In this document: in pieces, positions 1 through 8,655 of the stretch
How the letters are laid out: the number at the start of each line of letters is the position of its first letter
Numbering within the stretch: position 1 is the first letter of the stretch
Source: Psychrobium sp. MM17-31
GTDB taxonomy: Bacteria; Pseudomonadota; Gammaproteobacteria; Enterobacterales; Psychrobiaceae
Direction of reading: 5' to 3'
NCBI RefSeq assembly: GCF_022347785.1
Contig: NZ_JAKRGA010000001.1
Coordinates: 930,001 to 994,000 of the forward strand
Length of the DNA: 64,000 bases
Notes under the pieces: model-generated
Databases searched by the model: none
The model's input: the letters and a program-made list of their open reading frames with translations, nothing else
What the model was told of the DNA's origin: nothing
Made by a program: the position numbers and the translations under genes

Positions 1-421
1 TTTCACGTTCGTTATCGACATAGGTTAATGACAATTCAATATCTGCTTGTGGCAGCATGCCAAAACCACGCTGTGGCCATTCGATTAAACACAGGCTGTT
101 GTCAGTAAAGTAATCGCGAATTCCCATAAATTCGAGTTCTTCGGGATCGGCTAGGCGATAAAGATCAAAGTGATAGATTTTCCAATCAGCCACTTCATAA
201 GGCTCAACTAGCGTATAAGTAGGACTCTTAACATTACCTTGATGACCAAGGGCTTGCACAAAACCGCGGGTAAAGGTTGTTTTGCCGGCTCCTAAATCGC
301 CGTGGAGAAAAATAGTCGTAGCACCAGTCATGCACAGGGCTAAATCGCGCCCCATATTAACGGTTTGATCGCTATCAGTTAGGTGAGAGTGGAAGGAATT
401 TAAAATATCTTTGTTATTCAC
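1..421 (-). CDS. tsaE: TsaE, tRNA threonylcarbamoyladenosine biosynthesis ATPase (3' end cut by window)
   Basis: This P-loop ATPase works with TsaB and TsaD to put the threonylcarbamoyl group on A37 of ANN-decoding tRNAs (t6A). The visible 140 residues contain the Walker A motif GDLGAGKTT at residues 41-49, the [10 protein letters not shown] segment and the H-F-D-L-Y-R-L motif typical of the family. E. coli TsaE is about 153 residues, so only the last few residues lie outside the window. The reading frame opens with GTG at 421 ([10 protein letters not shown]); no ATG fits before residue 23, which would leave too little sequence ahead of the P-loop. The gene runs away from the DUF1289 gene, so the 420-566 gap holds both promoters. 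Confidence 0.93.
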   Translation of the reverse strand, partial: MNNKDILNSFHSHLTDSDQTVNMGRDLALCMTGATTIFLHGDLGAGKTTFTRGFVQALGHQGNVKSPTYTLVEPYEVADWKIYHFDLYRLADPEELEFMGIRDYFTDNSLCLIEWPQRGFGMLPQADIELSLTYVDNERE

Positions 422-565
422 GTTGTTATTTAGCAATTACAGCAATTGATTTTATTTGCAGCAATATAGCATTGACTAGCGATTTGACACAACTGGCAGC
501 GGTTTTCTAGAATGATTTAACCGATGTTAATCACGCTATTTTACGTGAATTATTAAGAGACATTT

Positions 566-754
566 ATGGATCACAGTGTACGCTCGCCCTGTATTGCCAA
601 CTGCAAACTCGACGATGAAGAAATATGCCAAGGGTGCTTTCGCACGCTTGACGAAATTATTGGCTGGTCTTCGTCAACCAATCAACAAAAACAGGCGATT
701 GTTGATCGCGTTACCCCACTACAAATCTCCGCTCGTGAAGCGAGAAAGCATTAA
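566..754 (+). CDS. DUF1289 family small cysteine protein
   Basis: A 62-residue protein with the DUF1289 pattern: SPCIANC near the N-terminus, then CQGCFRTLDEI with W34. The four cysteines (C9, C13, C21, C24) look like a small metal or Fe-S site. Family members are common in proteobacteria but have no established biochemical role. It is preceded by an AAGAGA Shine-Dalgarno stretch and followed directly by a strong hairpin terminator, so it is probably monocistronic. An overlapping frame beginning at 576 encodes nothing recognisable. Confidence 0.85.
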   Translation: MDHSVRSPCIANCKLDDEEICQGCFRTLDEIIGWSSSTNQQKQAIVDRVTPLQISAREARKH

Positions 755-777
755 TTAACTAAAAAAGAGCAAAAAAA

Positions 778-810
778 AGCACCTAGAAAACCGCCAGGTT
801 TCTAGGTGCT
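778..810 (+). terminator. Rho-independent terminator after the DUF1289 gene
   Basis: A perfect 12-bp stem (AGCACCTAGAAA / TTTCTAGGTGCT) closes an 8-nt loop. It is followed by a T-rich stretch on the + strand and preceded by a run of eight A, so it could work in both directions. Confidence 0.85.
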
Positions 811-1012
811 GAGTTGTTCTTTTGCCAACCTCAAATATTTGAATACAGCTAATCGAATAACACTCACGAGCAAGGCCCGCTTAAAACATGCGTTGATAAT
901 CTAGTAAATCAAGCAAATTAACAAGCATTCAAAATATAATTATTGAAATAAACCAAATTCGTTTACCATAAGCACACTTTTACTGAATATTATCTAATTA
1001 AAGAGTCTTTTT

Positions 1013-1474
1013 ATGAACAAACAATATCAAATCGATAATTTAGATAAAAATATCCTTAATGCACTCAAGAAAAATGCGCGAACGCCCTATGCCGAACTCG
1101 GAAAAAAACTCGCAGTTAGTCCAGCAACGGTTCATGTTCGCATTGAGAAGATGCGCCAAGCAGGGATCATTGCTCGCACCAAGGTCGAGCTCAATGAGAA
1201 AGCACTGGGTTATGATGTGTGTTGTTTTATCGGTATTAACCTAAAGACGGCGGGCGATTACAAACCAACAATTGCCAAGCTCAACGAGATAGAAGAAGTG
1301 TTAGAAGCCTATTACACCACGGGGCATTACAATATTTTTGTGAAGATTATGGCCAAATCAATCGATCATTTACAACGCGTACTCATCGATAAAATCCAAG
1401 CCATTACAGAAATTCAATCAACGGAAACCTTGATTTCCCTCGACAACCCAATTAACAGAGAGGTTAGACCATAA
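1013..1474 (+). CDS. asnC: AsnC, Lrp/AsnC-family transcriptional regulator
   Basis: A 153-residue regulator that matches E. coli AsnC nearly throughout, from the N-terminal IDNLDKNIL start of the winged helix to the YYTTGHYNIF and IQSTETLISLDNP stretches of the C-terminal RAM effector domain. AsnC senses asparagine and controls asparagine synthetase in enterobacteria. The helix-turn-helix lies at about residues 22-48 (ARTPYAELGKKLAVSPATVH). No asnA or asnB gene is adjacent in this window, so the usual divergent target is absent here. The start ATG follows AAAGAG at a normal distance, and a gap of about 200 nt upstream can hold a promoter and operator. Confidence 0.92.
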   Translation: MNKQYQIDNLDKNILNALKKNARTPYAELGKKLAVSPATVHVRIEKMRQAGIIARTKVELNEKALGYDVCCFIGINLKTAGDYKPTIAKLNEIEEVLEAYYTTGHYNIFVKIMAKSIDHLQRVLIDKIQAITEIQSTETLISLDNPINREVRP

Positions 1475-1561
1475 GATCACGCGCCAATACTAGCGTTTTA
1501 AGCAAAACCTGCCATGATGTGAATTCCACGGTAGGACGTTAATCAATTTTAGGACATACTC

Positions 1562-3508
1562 ATGTTTTCCCGATTATTCCGGCTAGCCATTTTCTCTTGT
1601 TCGCTAGCAATGACAACATCGGCACACGCAGCTGACACCATAGAAACACAGCGCCAACAGTTCGATGACGCGCGATTACAGCTCGATAAGCTTTCAGCCC
1701 GAAAAACAGTACCACAATCGTTGCGTAAGCAAATCGATGACCTCAAAGACTATCCACTCTATCCTTATTTGCAGCTATCACTGTTTAAACGCAATCTCGA
1801 AAAACGCTCTGTAAAAGACATAGAAGGCTTTCTTAATACTTATAAAAAGCTGCCGTTTAAGCACAGTTTAAGGGTGCTGGCGTTACGTAAGAAATTTAAA
1901 CGTAAACAATGGCAAGACGTAATTGCCCTTTATCGCCCCGGTGATAAAACCAGCTACCAGTGTATGCAGTTAACCGCTCTCTATAAATCAAAACAGCAGT
2001 CAAAAGCACTATTCCAAGTCGAATCCATTTGGCTCTCGGGTACCTCCTTACCTAAGCAATGTGATTTCATTATCAAACGCTGGCAAAAAGCGGGAAAACA
2101 AACCAGCGCTCTCACGATGCAGCGCATCGAGTTAACGCTTGAAAAGCGTCAAGGGCGCTTAGCCAAATACCTTGCCAAGTCCCTAAATGCTAAAGATAAA
2201 AAAACTTACCTTTACTGGAAAAAGCTCTATAACAAACCGCAAATGGTTTCTAATTCTCACTATTGGAAAAAGCGCGGTCATTTCGCCAATGTCGCAATGA
2301 GAATCGCCATCGAGCGCCTGACTTATCGCGATATTGCTAAAGCGATGACCTTAATCGGTAAGATAAAAAATCATATTGGCTTTACTGAGAAAGTACGTGC
2401 GCAGCTCATTAATAACATCGCACTAAGAGCCATGCTTAAAGACAAAGAATCAGCAGAAACGGCCTTAACGCATATTGATTGGGCATTGCTCAATGCATCG
2501 AAACAAGAGCAAATATTACGGCACCTTGTCGGCGACAGCCAATGGCCATTAATTGCGGCACTTTACAGCAAACACTATCGTCAAAAAGATGCGCCAATAG
2601 AGTGGCAATATTGGTACGCTTCATCCCTAGAAAACATGGGCAATACCCAGCGTGCGAATGCGCTTTATCAAGAAATCGCCAAAAAACGTCGCTATTACGG
2701 TTTTCTCGCCAGTGACAAACTTGGCATTAATTACAGTTTAAATCATCAAGCGCTCAACAAAGATCAACGTATTATCGACGACTTAAATAAAAACGACTAT
2801 TTACAACGCGCCAAAGAATTCTATTTATTAGGTGATGACTTACCCGCACGCCGAGAGTGGTATCAACTCGTTAAGCCACTTTCCGAAGAACAACGTATCG
2901 CCGCCGCTCACATCGCTCATGATTGGCAATGGCACAACCGCGCCATCATTACATTGACGATGACCGAGCAGCGAAATGACCTTAACTTGCGTTTTCCTAT
3001 GCCCCATAAAGGCGACTTTCAAACACAGGCCAAAAAGCAAGACATGACGCTAAGCTGGCCACTTGCCATCGCTCGCCAAGAAAGTGCATTTTTAAAAGAC
3101 GCCACTTCAAGTGCGGGCGCTCGTGGCTTAATGCAATTACTACCTGGCACGGCTAAGTTACAAGCTAAGAAAGACGGTGTGCTTTATTACTCACGCAAGC
3201 AGTTGCATGAACCACAGCTCAATATCAAATTAGGCACAGCCTATTTAAGCGCCATGCTAGCGCGCTTTGACAATAATCTAGCGGTAGCAGCGGCAGCGTA
3301 TAACGCAGGTCCACACCGCGTGAAACATTGGGTAAAAGAGGAGTTAGCGCAAGATCAGTGGGTAGAAACCATTCCTTATCGTGAAACCCGCTCTTACGTT
3401 AAAAACGTTTTAGCGTACGCGGTGATTTATCAGCATCACCTCGCGCAACAACAAAAACTACCAAGTTCAGCAATAGATCCATCACGGATGGGATTGGCGA
3501 ATAAATAA
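1562..3508 (+). CDS. slt: Soluble lytic murein transglycosylase Slt70
   Basis: This periplasmic enzyme cleaves the MurNAc-GlcNAc glycosidic bond of peptidoglycan with formation of 1,6-anhydroMurNAc. The 648-residue product has a signal peptide (about residues 1-24, ending AHA), a long alpha-superhelical U/L domain, and a C-terminal goose-lysozyme-like catalytic domain. The catalytic glutamate is E507 in ARQESAF, followed by GARGLMQLLPGTA and by AAAYNAGPHRV. The length is close to that of E. coli Slt70 (645). The gene stands alone between asnC and a bidirectional terminator. Confidence 0.94.
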   Translation: MFSRLFRLAIFSCSLAMTTSAHAADTIETQRQQFDDARLQLDKLSARKTVPQSLRKQIDDLKDYPLYPYLQLSLFKRNLEKRSVKDIEGFLNTYKKLPFKHSLRVLALRKKFKRKQWQDVIALYRPGDKTSYQCMQLTALYKSKQQSKALFQVESIWLSGTSLPKQCDFIIKRWQKAGKQTSALTMQRIELTLEKRQGRLAKYLAKSLNAKDKKTYLYWKKLYNKPQMVSNSHYWKKRGHFANVAMRIAIERLTYRDIAKAMTLIGKIKNHIGFTEKVRAQLINNIALRAMLKDKESAETALTHIDWALLNASKQEQILRHLVGDSQWPLIAALYSKHYRQKDAPIEWQYWYASSLENMGNTQRANALYQEIAKKRRYYGFLASDKLGINYSLNHQALNKDQRIIDDLNKNDYLQRAKEFYLLGDDLPARREWYQLVKPLSEEQRIAAAHIAHDWQWHNRAIITLTMTEQRNDLNLRFPMPHKGDFQTQAKKQDMTLSWPLAIARQESAFLKDATSSAGARGLMQLLPGTAKLQAKKDGVLYYSRKQLHEPQLNIKLGTAYLSAMLARFDNNLAVAAAAYNAGPHRVKHWVKEELAQDQWVETIPYRETRSYVKNVLAYAVIYQHHLAQQQKLPSSAIDPSRMGLANK

Positions 3509-3510
3509 AA

Positions 3511-3536
3511 AAAGAGGTTGCCGCGGCAACCTCTTT
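3511..3536. terminator. Bidirectional terminator between slt and panP
   Basis: AGAGGTTGCC and GGCAACCTCT form a 10-bp stem with a GC dinucleotide at the centre. A run of A lies on the left and T on the right, so it serves both convergent genes. Confidence 0.9.
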
Positions 3537-3551
3537 TCTCATGTCGATAAA

Positions 3552-5198
3552 TTACTTATCACCTTCAACTAGTGCTCTCAACTGCGCCATAAAGGTATGT
3601 TCGTTTTCATTGTTCGCCAACACTACTTGTTCCGATAAAATATCACTTAGAATTTCATTGCTGGTTAACGGGTTGGCTAACACCACTCGAAATACAATAA
3701 TCGATTGATATTGATAATATGACGGGGTTAATTTAGTACGAGAAACGAATGCCTTACCGTGCCCACGTTGAATTTTTTGCAGGTATTTAGTGAAGCGATT
3801 AAGCAAATCATTAATGGCTACGCGTGATTCTTCTGAGCAAGTTTTCAAATGCTCTTGCACCCAAGCCGGACAATAGCGATAAGTCAGAATATTTAATGTT
3901 GGCTCATTACACAGCTCAAACTCACCGTGAGCTTTAATCATATCGGCAAAGCGATGCGTCTTGTTAATTCCCTCTTCAATCAACAATTCATAACCGCTGC
4001 GACCTAAGATCTTAAGCCCAGAATGCACTAACATTGCCATGCCAGGACGTGAGCCTTCAAGGGTTTTACTACCTAAATCTTTCGAGCCCTTACGAATAAT
4101 GTAGTTTGCGTGGTGTTCGACGCCACTGAGAACATCTGGCGACTTAAATACAACAATACCAGCGCCCATAGGCACATAAAGCTGTTTATGGGCGTCGATA
4201 GTCACAGAGTCTGCTCGTTCAATGCCGGACAATAATGGTGCGTATTTCTTCGAGAACAGCGTTGGTGCGCCCCAAGCGCCGTCAACGTGGAAGTGACAGT
4301 CGTATTGCGCTGCAATATCCGCCATTTCATTGAGAGGATCAACAGTGCCTGTTTCTGTCGTTCCAGCAACGCCAACTAAGGCCAAGATTTTTATCTTGTT
4401 ATCGGTAAGTTGCTGACACTTTTCTTTAAGCGAAGTTAAACAGATTTGATTATTGTCATTGGTCGGTACGGCAACGATATTATCCATCCCAAGTCCCAAA
4501 ACATCAGCTGTTTTCTTTAATGAATAATGGCCGCGTTCACTGACTAAAATCGCAGCGCCGCGATAACCGTAATGTAATAGTGCGCCTAATAAACCTGTTT
4601 TTTGGATGCCAGCAAAGTTTTCTGTTGGCGCAAAAGCATTGTTACGCGCAGCCCATAAAGCGGTAATGTTGGCTACAGTTCCGCCAGAACAAAACGCCCC
4701 TAAGGCATAGTTTTGATCATGCATATAGGTGTCATAAAAACCATCGTCGCTATTATAAACGAGTCGATGCAGCATACCGATGACTTGGCGCTCAAGCGGA
4801 GTAAAGGATTTTGACGTTTCGGTTTTAACAAGATTTTGATTAAGGGCAATCATAATCTTCGACAACGGCAGCATAAAATAAGGCAGTGCCGAGGTCATAT
4901 GGCCAACAAAACTGGGCGAAGCCGTATGAACAGAATGAGCCACCAATTTTTCTAATAAAAAGTCTGCTTGCTGAGAAACGAAAATAGGATCATTAGGGAT
5001 TGATGCATCGGCAAAGTCTTTTTCAACTTCAGCCAAATCTTTTTCAACCGCAACGATATGAGATTGCAGAAAACCCTCTAGGTTTTCCGAGATCTCTTGC
5101 TCAATTCTACTTAACGTCGATTCCTTATCTTCGGGTACAGTAAATACCCGCAGTAGGCTATCTTGAGTAGCGCTAGCTTGACGTGTGGTTAGACTCAT
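3552..5198 (-). CDS. panP: PanP, pyridoxal-phosphate aspartate 1-decarboxylase
   Basis: A group II PLP decarboxylase (548 residues) of the PanP type, which makes beta-alanine from aspartate for pantothenate/CoA synthesis and replaces pyruvoyl-dependent PanD in Vibrio, Shewanella and relatives. The Schiff-base lysine is K338 in IDAHKQLYVPMGAG. Before it come FCSGGTVANITALWAARN and HVDGAWGAPTLFS, which form the cofactor pocket. The full-length alignment to PanP is from memory of the family; a glutamate or DABA decarboxylase activity cannot be excluded by sequence alone. It is monocistronic and starts at ATG 5198 behind AAAAGA. Confidence 0.9.
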   Translation of the reverse strand: MSLTTRQASATQDSLLRVFTVPEDKESTLSRIEQEISENLEGFLQSHIVAVEKDLAEVEKDFADASIPNDPIFVSQQADFLLEKLVAHSVHTASPSFVGHMTSALPYFMLPLSKIMIALNQNLVKTETSKSFTPLERQVIGMLHRLVYNSDDGFYDTYMHDQNYALGAFCSGGTVANITALWAARNNAFAPTENFAGIQKTGLLGALLHYGYRGAAILVSERGHYSLKKTADVLGLGMDNIVAVPTNDNNQICLTSLKEKCQQLTDNKIKILALVGVAGTTETGTVDPLNEMADIAAQYDCHFHVDGAWGAPTLFSKKYAPLLSGIERADSVTIDAHKQLYVPMGAGIVVFKSPDVLSGVEHHANYIIRKGSKDLGSKTLEGSRPGMAMLVHSGLKILGRSGYELLIEEGINKTHRFADMIKAHGEFELCNEPTLNILTYRYCPAWVQEHLKTCSEESRVAINDLLNRFTKYLQKIQRGHGKAFVSRTKLTPSYYQYQSIIVFRVVLANPLTSNEILSDILSEQVVLANNENEHTFMAQLRALVEGDK

Positions 5199-5444
5199 TC
5201 TTTTTTATACTCTAATAATTATACTGCGATTTACGGTCGCAAATTTTCCACAATCTATCACTTACCCCAAATTGTTACCAGCCTGCGATGTTAATCTTTG
5301 AACTCAATCGTCCAAGTCGCCTAAAAAAAACGCAAAAAATTACCGAAATGTCGCAATATCTCCGCTGTTTTTTTAAATCTTGTCTACTATTAACAAATCA
5401 ATCAGACAAGGAATTTACCATTGAACAAACTATCGGAGAATACT

Positions 5445-5783
5445 ATGCCAGAATTAGAGTGTCGTCGTGAAGGTGTTCGTGTAGCTGTTAAGAATGAGGA
5501 TCACATTGAAGCGATCATCTATACAGAGCAAGGTGTACCAGAGTTTTGCGATGAATATGAAATCAATTTAGGGGGCATCAAGGTTAATACGGACTTTAAC
5601 GAAATAAAGAATCGGCGTGTTCGCGTCAGCTTATTCGATAATAAAGAGCAGCGAGTCGAAATAGAAAGTACCATCGTTAGCTCGACAATGCGTAACTCAA
5701 TCATTAAGTTCGACCCCCTCGATCAGCAGCAATACGCCACCTTATGCTCCATGCTAACCTTACAACAGCCAATCGAAGAATAA
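5445..5783 (+). CDS. Small PilZ-like protein, function unknown
   Basis: A 112-residue soluble protein. The start at ATG 5445 is preferred because CGGAGAA lies 5-10 nt upstream; an in-frame TTG at 5421 would add eight residues. It carries R-E-G-V-R near the N-terminus followed about 38 residues later by INLGGIKV. This resembles the RxxxR ... D/NxSxxG signature of c-di-GMP-binding PilZ domains, but the serine is missing and the spacing is short, so binding is doubtful. The predicted fold is mostly beta. It lies alone between divergent panP and a shared terminator with pgi. Confidence 0.55.
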   Translation: MPELECRREGVRVAVKNEDHIEAIIYTEQGVPEFCDEYEINLGGIKVNTDFNEIKNRRVRVSLFDNKEQRVEIESTIVSSTMRNSIIKFDPLDQQQYATLCSMLTLQQPIEE

Positions 5784-5793
5784 TATTTTCTAT

Positions 5794-5835
5794 AAAAAAC
5801 GCCGCCCATTTCAACACGAAATGGGCGGCGTTTTT
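5794..5835. terminator. Bidirectional terminator between the PilZ-like gene and pgi
   Basis: A perfect 11-bp stem (CGCCGCCCATT with AATGGGCGGCG, extendable with the flanking A and T runs) around a CAACACG loop. Both flanks are homopolymeric, so it can end both convergent transcripts. Confidence 0.92.
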
Positions 5836-5854
5836 ATTTTAACAGCTCTCCTCG

Positions 5855-7504
5855 CTACTTGCCGTAACGCATCTCTTTGTAATAGTTAATCAGGTTGGTA
5901 GTTGATGAGTCGTGCTCGCCAACAGTGCCATCTTGCGCTAGCTCATCTTGAATCTTCACCGCTAAACCTTTACCTAATTCAACGCCCCACTGATCAAACG
6001 AACAAATCTGTAAAATAATACCTTGAACGAAGATCTTGTGTTCATACAGCGCAATCAATGCGCCCATGCTTTGTGGGTCGATACGATCAAGCAAAATAGT
6101 ATTAGTAGGTCGGTTACCTTGATGCACCTTATGTGGTGCAAGCTTATCGATATAGGCTTGAGTACGCCCTTTTGCTTTTAAATCTTCGCGAACTTGTTGC
6201 TCATTCACACCACACATTAATGCTTCTGTTTGTGCAAAGAAGTTACTCATTAATGTTTCATGATGTCCTTTCACCGGTGTAGTACTTTCAATTGAACCGA
6301 TAAAGTCTGCTGGAATAACGTTTTTGCTTTGGTGTAAATACTGATAAAACGCATGCTGACCGTTGATACCGACACCGCCCCAAATTGAAGGTACGGTTTG
6401 ATATTCAATATCTTCCCCCGTCCAACTTACCGACTTACCGTTTGACTCCATTTCTGCTTGTTGCAAATAAGCCGCCAGCATGTGCAGAGTTTGATCATAA
6501 GGTAAAATCGCTTGTGACTGGCAACCGAGGAAGGTGGTATTCCACAAGCTGATTAAGGCGAGAATAACAGGCGTGTTTTGCTCTAGTGGCGTATCAATAA
6601 AATGCTGATCCATTTCATGGGCGCCTTCGAGTAATTGCATAAATTTCTCAAAGCCCATATCCAACGCAATCGGTAAACCAATCGCTGACCATAGTGAGAA
6701 ACGACCACCAACCCAATCCCACATCGAGAATAGGTTATCGGGATGAATACCGAAATTAGTGGCGTTTTCTAGATTCGATGTTACCGCCACAAAGTGATGC
6801 TTCACTGCTTCGTCATCAAACGAAGATGAAGTTAACCAAGCGCGAGCCGTTTTGGCGTTAGTAATGGTCTCTGTGGTGGTAAATGTTTTACTCGATACAA
6901 TAAAGAGTACGTTTTCAGGATTCAGTGGACGTAATACTTCGGCAATTTGCGCGCCATCGACATTTGAAATGTAATGGACATCTACCGTGCTATCGTTGTG
7001 ATGTTTAAGTGCTTCAGTCACCATTTGCGGCCCTAGGTTTGAACCGCCGACACCAATATTTACCACATCGGTAATGCGCTTACCGCTGTAACCTTTCCAC
7101 TCGCCTTGACGCACTTTACGCACAAATTCTTCCATTTTTGCCAATTCGGCATTGATGGTTTCGGTAACGTTTTCGCCATCGACGATTAAATCTTTACCGC
7201 TGCGATCGCGAAGTGCTGTGTGCAATACCGCACGTTGTTCGGTTTGATTGATTTTCTCGCCGCTAAGCATACGCTCGCGCCAGCTTTCAACTTCACATTC
7301 TTTGGCTAAATTAATCAGCCCAGCCATGGTTTCGTCGGTAACGAGGTTTTTCGAATAATCAAACAACATGTTTGGAAGTTTGATTGAGAATTTATCAAAG
7401 CGCTGATTATCTGCGGCAAATAAATTATTGAGATGTTTAGATTTCATCTCAACGGCATGTTGAGTAAGAAACTTCCAGCTAGATAGCGCTTGACGATTTT
7501 TCAT
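5855..7504 (-). CDS. pgi: Glucose-6-phosphate isomerase
   Basis: Cytoplasmic glycolytic and gluconeogenic enzyme that interconverts glucose-6-phosphate and fructose-6-phosphate. Family signatures are clear: VNIGVGGSNLGPQM (sugar phosphate loop), SKTFTTTET, GGRFSLWSAIGLP and WGVELGKGLA near the C-terminus with the catalytic lysine. Starting at ATG 7504 (MKNRQALSSWKFL) gives 549 residues, the E. coli length, with AGGAG upstream. An earlier ATG at 7528 would add eight residues and contain that ribosome binding site, so it is less likely. Confidence 0.95.
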   Translation of the reverse strand: MKNRQALSSWKFLTQHAVEMKSKHLNNLFAADNQRFDKFSIKLPNMLFDYSKNLVTDETMAGLINLAKECEVESWRERMLSGEKINQTEQRAVLHTALRDRSGKDLIVDGENVTETINAELAKMEEFVRKVRQGEWKGYSGKRITDVVNIGVGGSNLGPQMVTEALKHHNDSTVDVHYISNVDGAQIAEVLRPLNPENVLFIVSSKTFTTTETITNAKTARAWLTSSSFDDEAVKHHFVAVTSNLENATNFGIHPDNLFSMWDWVGGRFSLWSAIGLPIALDMGFEKFMQLLEGAHEMDQHFIDTPLEQNTPVILALISLWNTTFLGCQSQAILPYDQTLHMLAAYLQQAEMESNGKSVSWTGEDIEYQTVPSIWGGVGINGQHAFYQYLHQSKNVIPADFIGSIESTTPVKGHHETLMSNFFAQTEALMCGVNEQQVREDLKAKGRTQAYIDKLAPHKVHQGNRPTNTILLDRIDPQSMGALIALYEHKIFVQGIILQICSFDQWGVELGKGLAVKIQDELAQDGTVGEHDSSTTNLINYYKEMRYGK

Positions 7505-7669
7505 TGACTTGTATTCTCCTGCAATCATATCAAGGATACGATTTTTGACTGAGCTTATAATTATGATTATGGTAACTTTATAACGAAGATTCCAGCAAAA
7601 AGCTGTGATTTATGTAATAAAATTACCAATTGAATTATCATTGCTTCAAAAGTGCTAGTAGGAATATAG

Positions 7670-8266
7670 ATGCATCAATTTACCATTACATTATTACGCC
7701 ACGGTGAAACAACTGCCCCCAATAATCTTAATGGTAAAACCGATGTATCTCTGTCTGAATTAGGCGAGCAGCAAATGCATGATGCTTTAGCGAATATCGA
7801 AAACCTCTCGCAAGTTATTTCCTCGCCATTAATTCGCTGCGCCAAGGTGGCGCAGGAATATGCTCTGCAATGTGATTTACCCTTCACTATTAATCCCGAA
7901 TTTGCAGAAATAGATTTTGGCGATTGGGATGGACAACCTTTTGGCGAGCTTTATCGTCAGCAGCCAGAGTTGATGGATAAGTTTTGGCGCACACCATGGG
8001 AAGTGACTATTCCCAATGGCGAGCAGCTCGACGCTTTTCAACACCGCATCGACAACGCATGGCAACAGCTAATCAATCAACAGCACAATTCTTTAGTGGT
8101 ATGCCACGGCGGCGTTATTCGGTACCTCATTGCTAAAGTGCTTAATTTGGGGCCAACTAATAATAGCCATATTACGGCGCTAAAAATCGATTATGCGGCG
8201 GTAGTAGAGATTCAAATTACCGTCGATGAGGATAAAAATGTCTACCCTATGCTTTTGTGGCCTTAA
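7670..8266 (+). CDS. cobC: Alpha-ribazole-5'-phosphate phosphatase CobC (histidine phosphatase family)
   Basis: A 198-residue member of the histidine phosphatase superfamily. The phosphoaccepting R10-H11-G12 motif (LLRHGET) is followed by SSPLIRCAKVAQ and the second histidine in VVCHGGVIRY. CobC removes the phosphate from alpha-ribazole phosphate or adenosylcobalamin phosphate at the end of nucleotide-loop assembly. Assignment to CobC rather than another phosphoglycerate mutase-like phosphatase rests on its size and its position just upstream of the cobalamin operon. AGGA precedes the ATG. It sits upstream of the riboswitch and is therefore probably not controlled by it. Confidence 0.8.
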   Translation: MHQFTITLLRHGETTAPNNLNGKTDVSLSELGEQQMHDALANIENLSQVISSPLIRCAKVAQEYALQCDLPFTINPEFAEIDFGDWDGQPFGELYRQQPELMDKFWRTPWEVTIPNGEQLDAFQHRIDNAWQQLINQQHNSLVVCHGGVIRYLIAKVLNLGPTNNSHITALKIDYAAVVEIQITVDEDKNVYPMLLWP

Positions 8267-8310
8267 TTGCCCTTTGCATCAGCGTCAAAAACACCGATAA
8301 TGACGGCACA

Positions 8311-8473
8311 ATACCAATTGTGTTAATTAAGTGATCAATTTTGTAACGTGGATAAATGGATTAGAACAAGGCATTTATTTTGATAAATAGTTCTTCTATT
8401 AATGAAATAAATAACGCAGTTATCATCCATTTAGTCCGTGAAAAATGATTAAAGAGTTAATACAATTGGTATG
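8311..8473. mobile_element. MITE-like element with 27-bp imperfect terminal inverted repeats
   Basis: The left end begins ATACCAATTGTGTTAA and the right end is TTAATACAATTGGTAT, its near-perfect reverse complement. Similarity continues weakly inward (TGATCA versus TGATTA) over about 27 bp. A second, inner inverted pair (TAAATGGAT / ATCCATTTA) makes the roughly 163-bp element foldable along most of its length. It has no coding capacity. The size, end structure and A+T richness fit a non-autonomous miniature transposon. Target duplications are not obvious, and I found no second copy in the window. Its right end touches the cobalamin riboswitch. Confidence 0.65.
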
Positions 8474-8600
8474 TCATTGGGAATGAAGTGAAAATCTTCA
8501 GCTGTACCCGCAACTGTGAAGTTAGTAAAGCTAACTAAGCCAGATACTAATGCGCCATACACAATCCAAATTGAATCTTAAACAAGCGGAGTACTTGGGT
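8468..8600 (+). promoter_or_regulatory. Cobalamin (B12) riboswitch upstream of btuD-btuC-cobTSO-btuF
   Basis: The conserved core is present in order: GGGAAT, GTGAAAATC, GCTG, then the B12 box CCCGCAACTGTGAA, a small variable hairpin (GTTAG/CTAAC) and GCCAGATAC. Such elements turn down cobalamin transport and synthesis genes when adenosylcobalamin is plentiful. The segment to about 8600 (including CAAG...CTTG and GGGTAAGCGATCCCC) is the likely kissing-loop and expression platform. The 5' GGTAT that pairs with ATACT lies inside the terminal repeat of the adjacent MITE-like element. Confidence 0.9.
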
Positions 8601-8655
8601 AAGCGATCCCCTGCCAATTAACATTGAGCAGCTATTGCTTGCGCGCTATTTTTAC

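Noticed and set aside
5288-5470. 60-codon ORF upstream of the PilZ-like gene
   Set aside because: It overlaps the better-supported start at 5445, has no ribosome binding site and no coding character.
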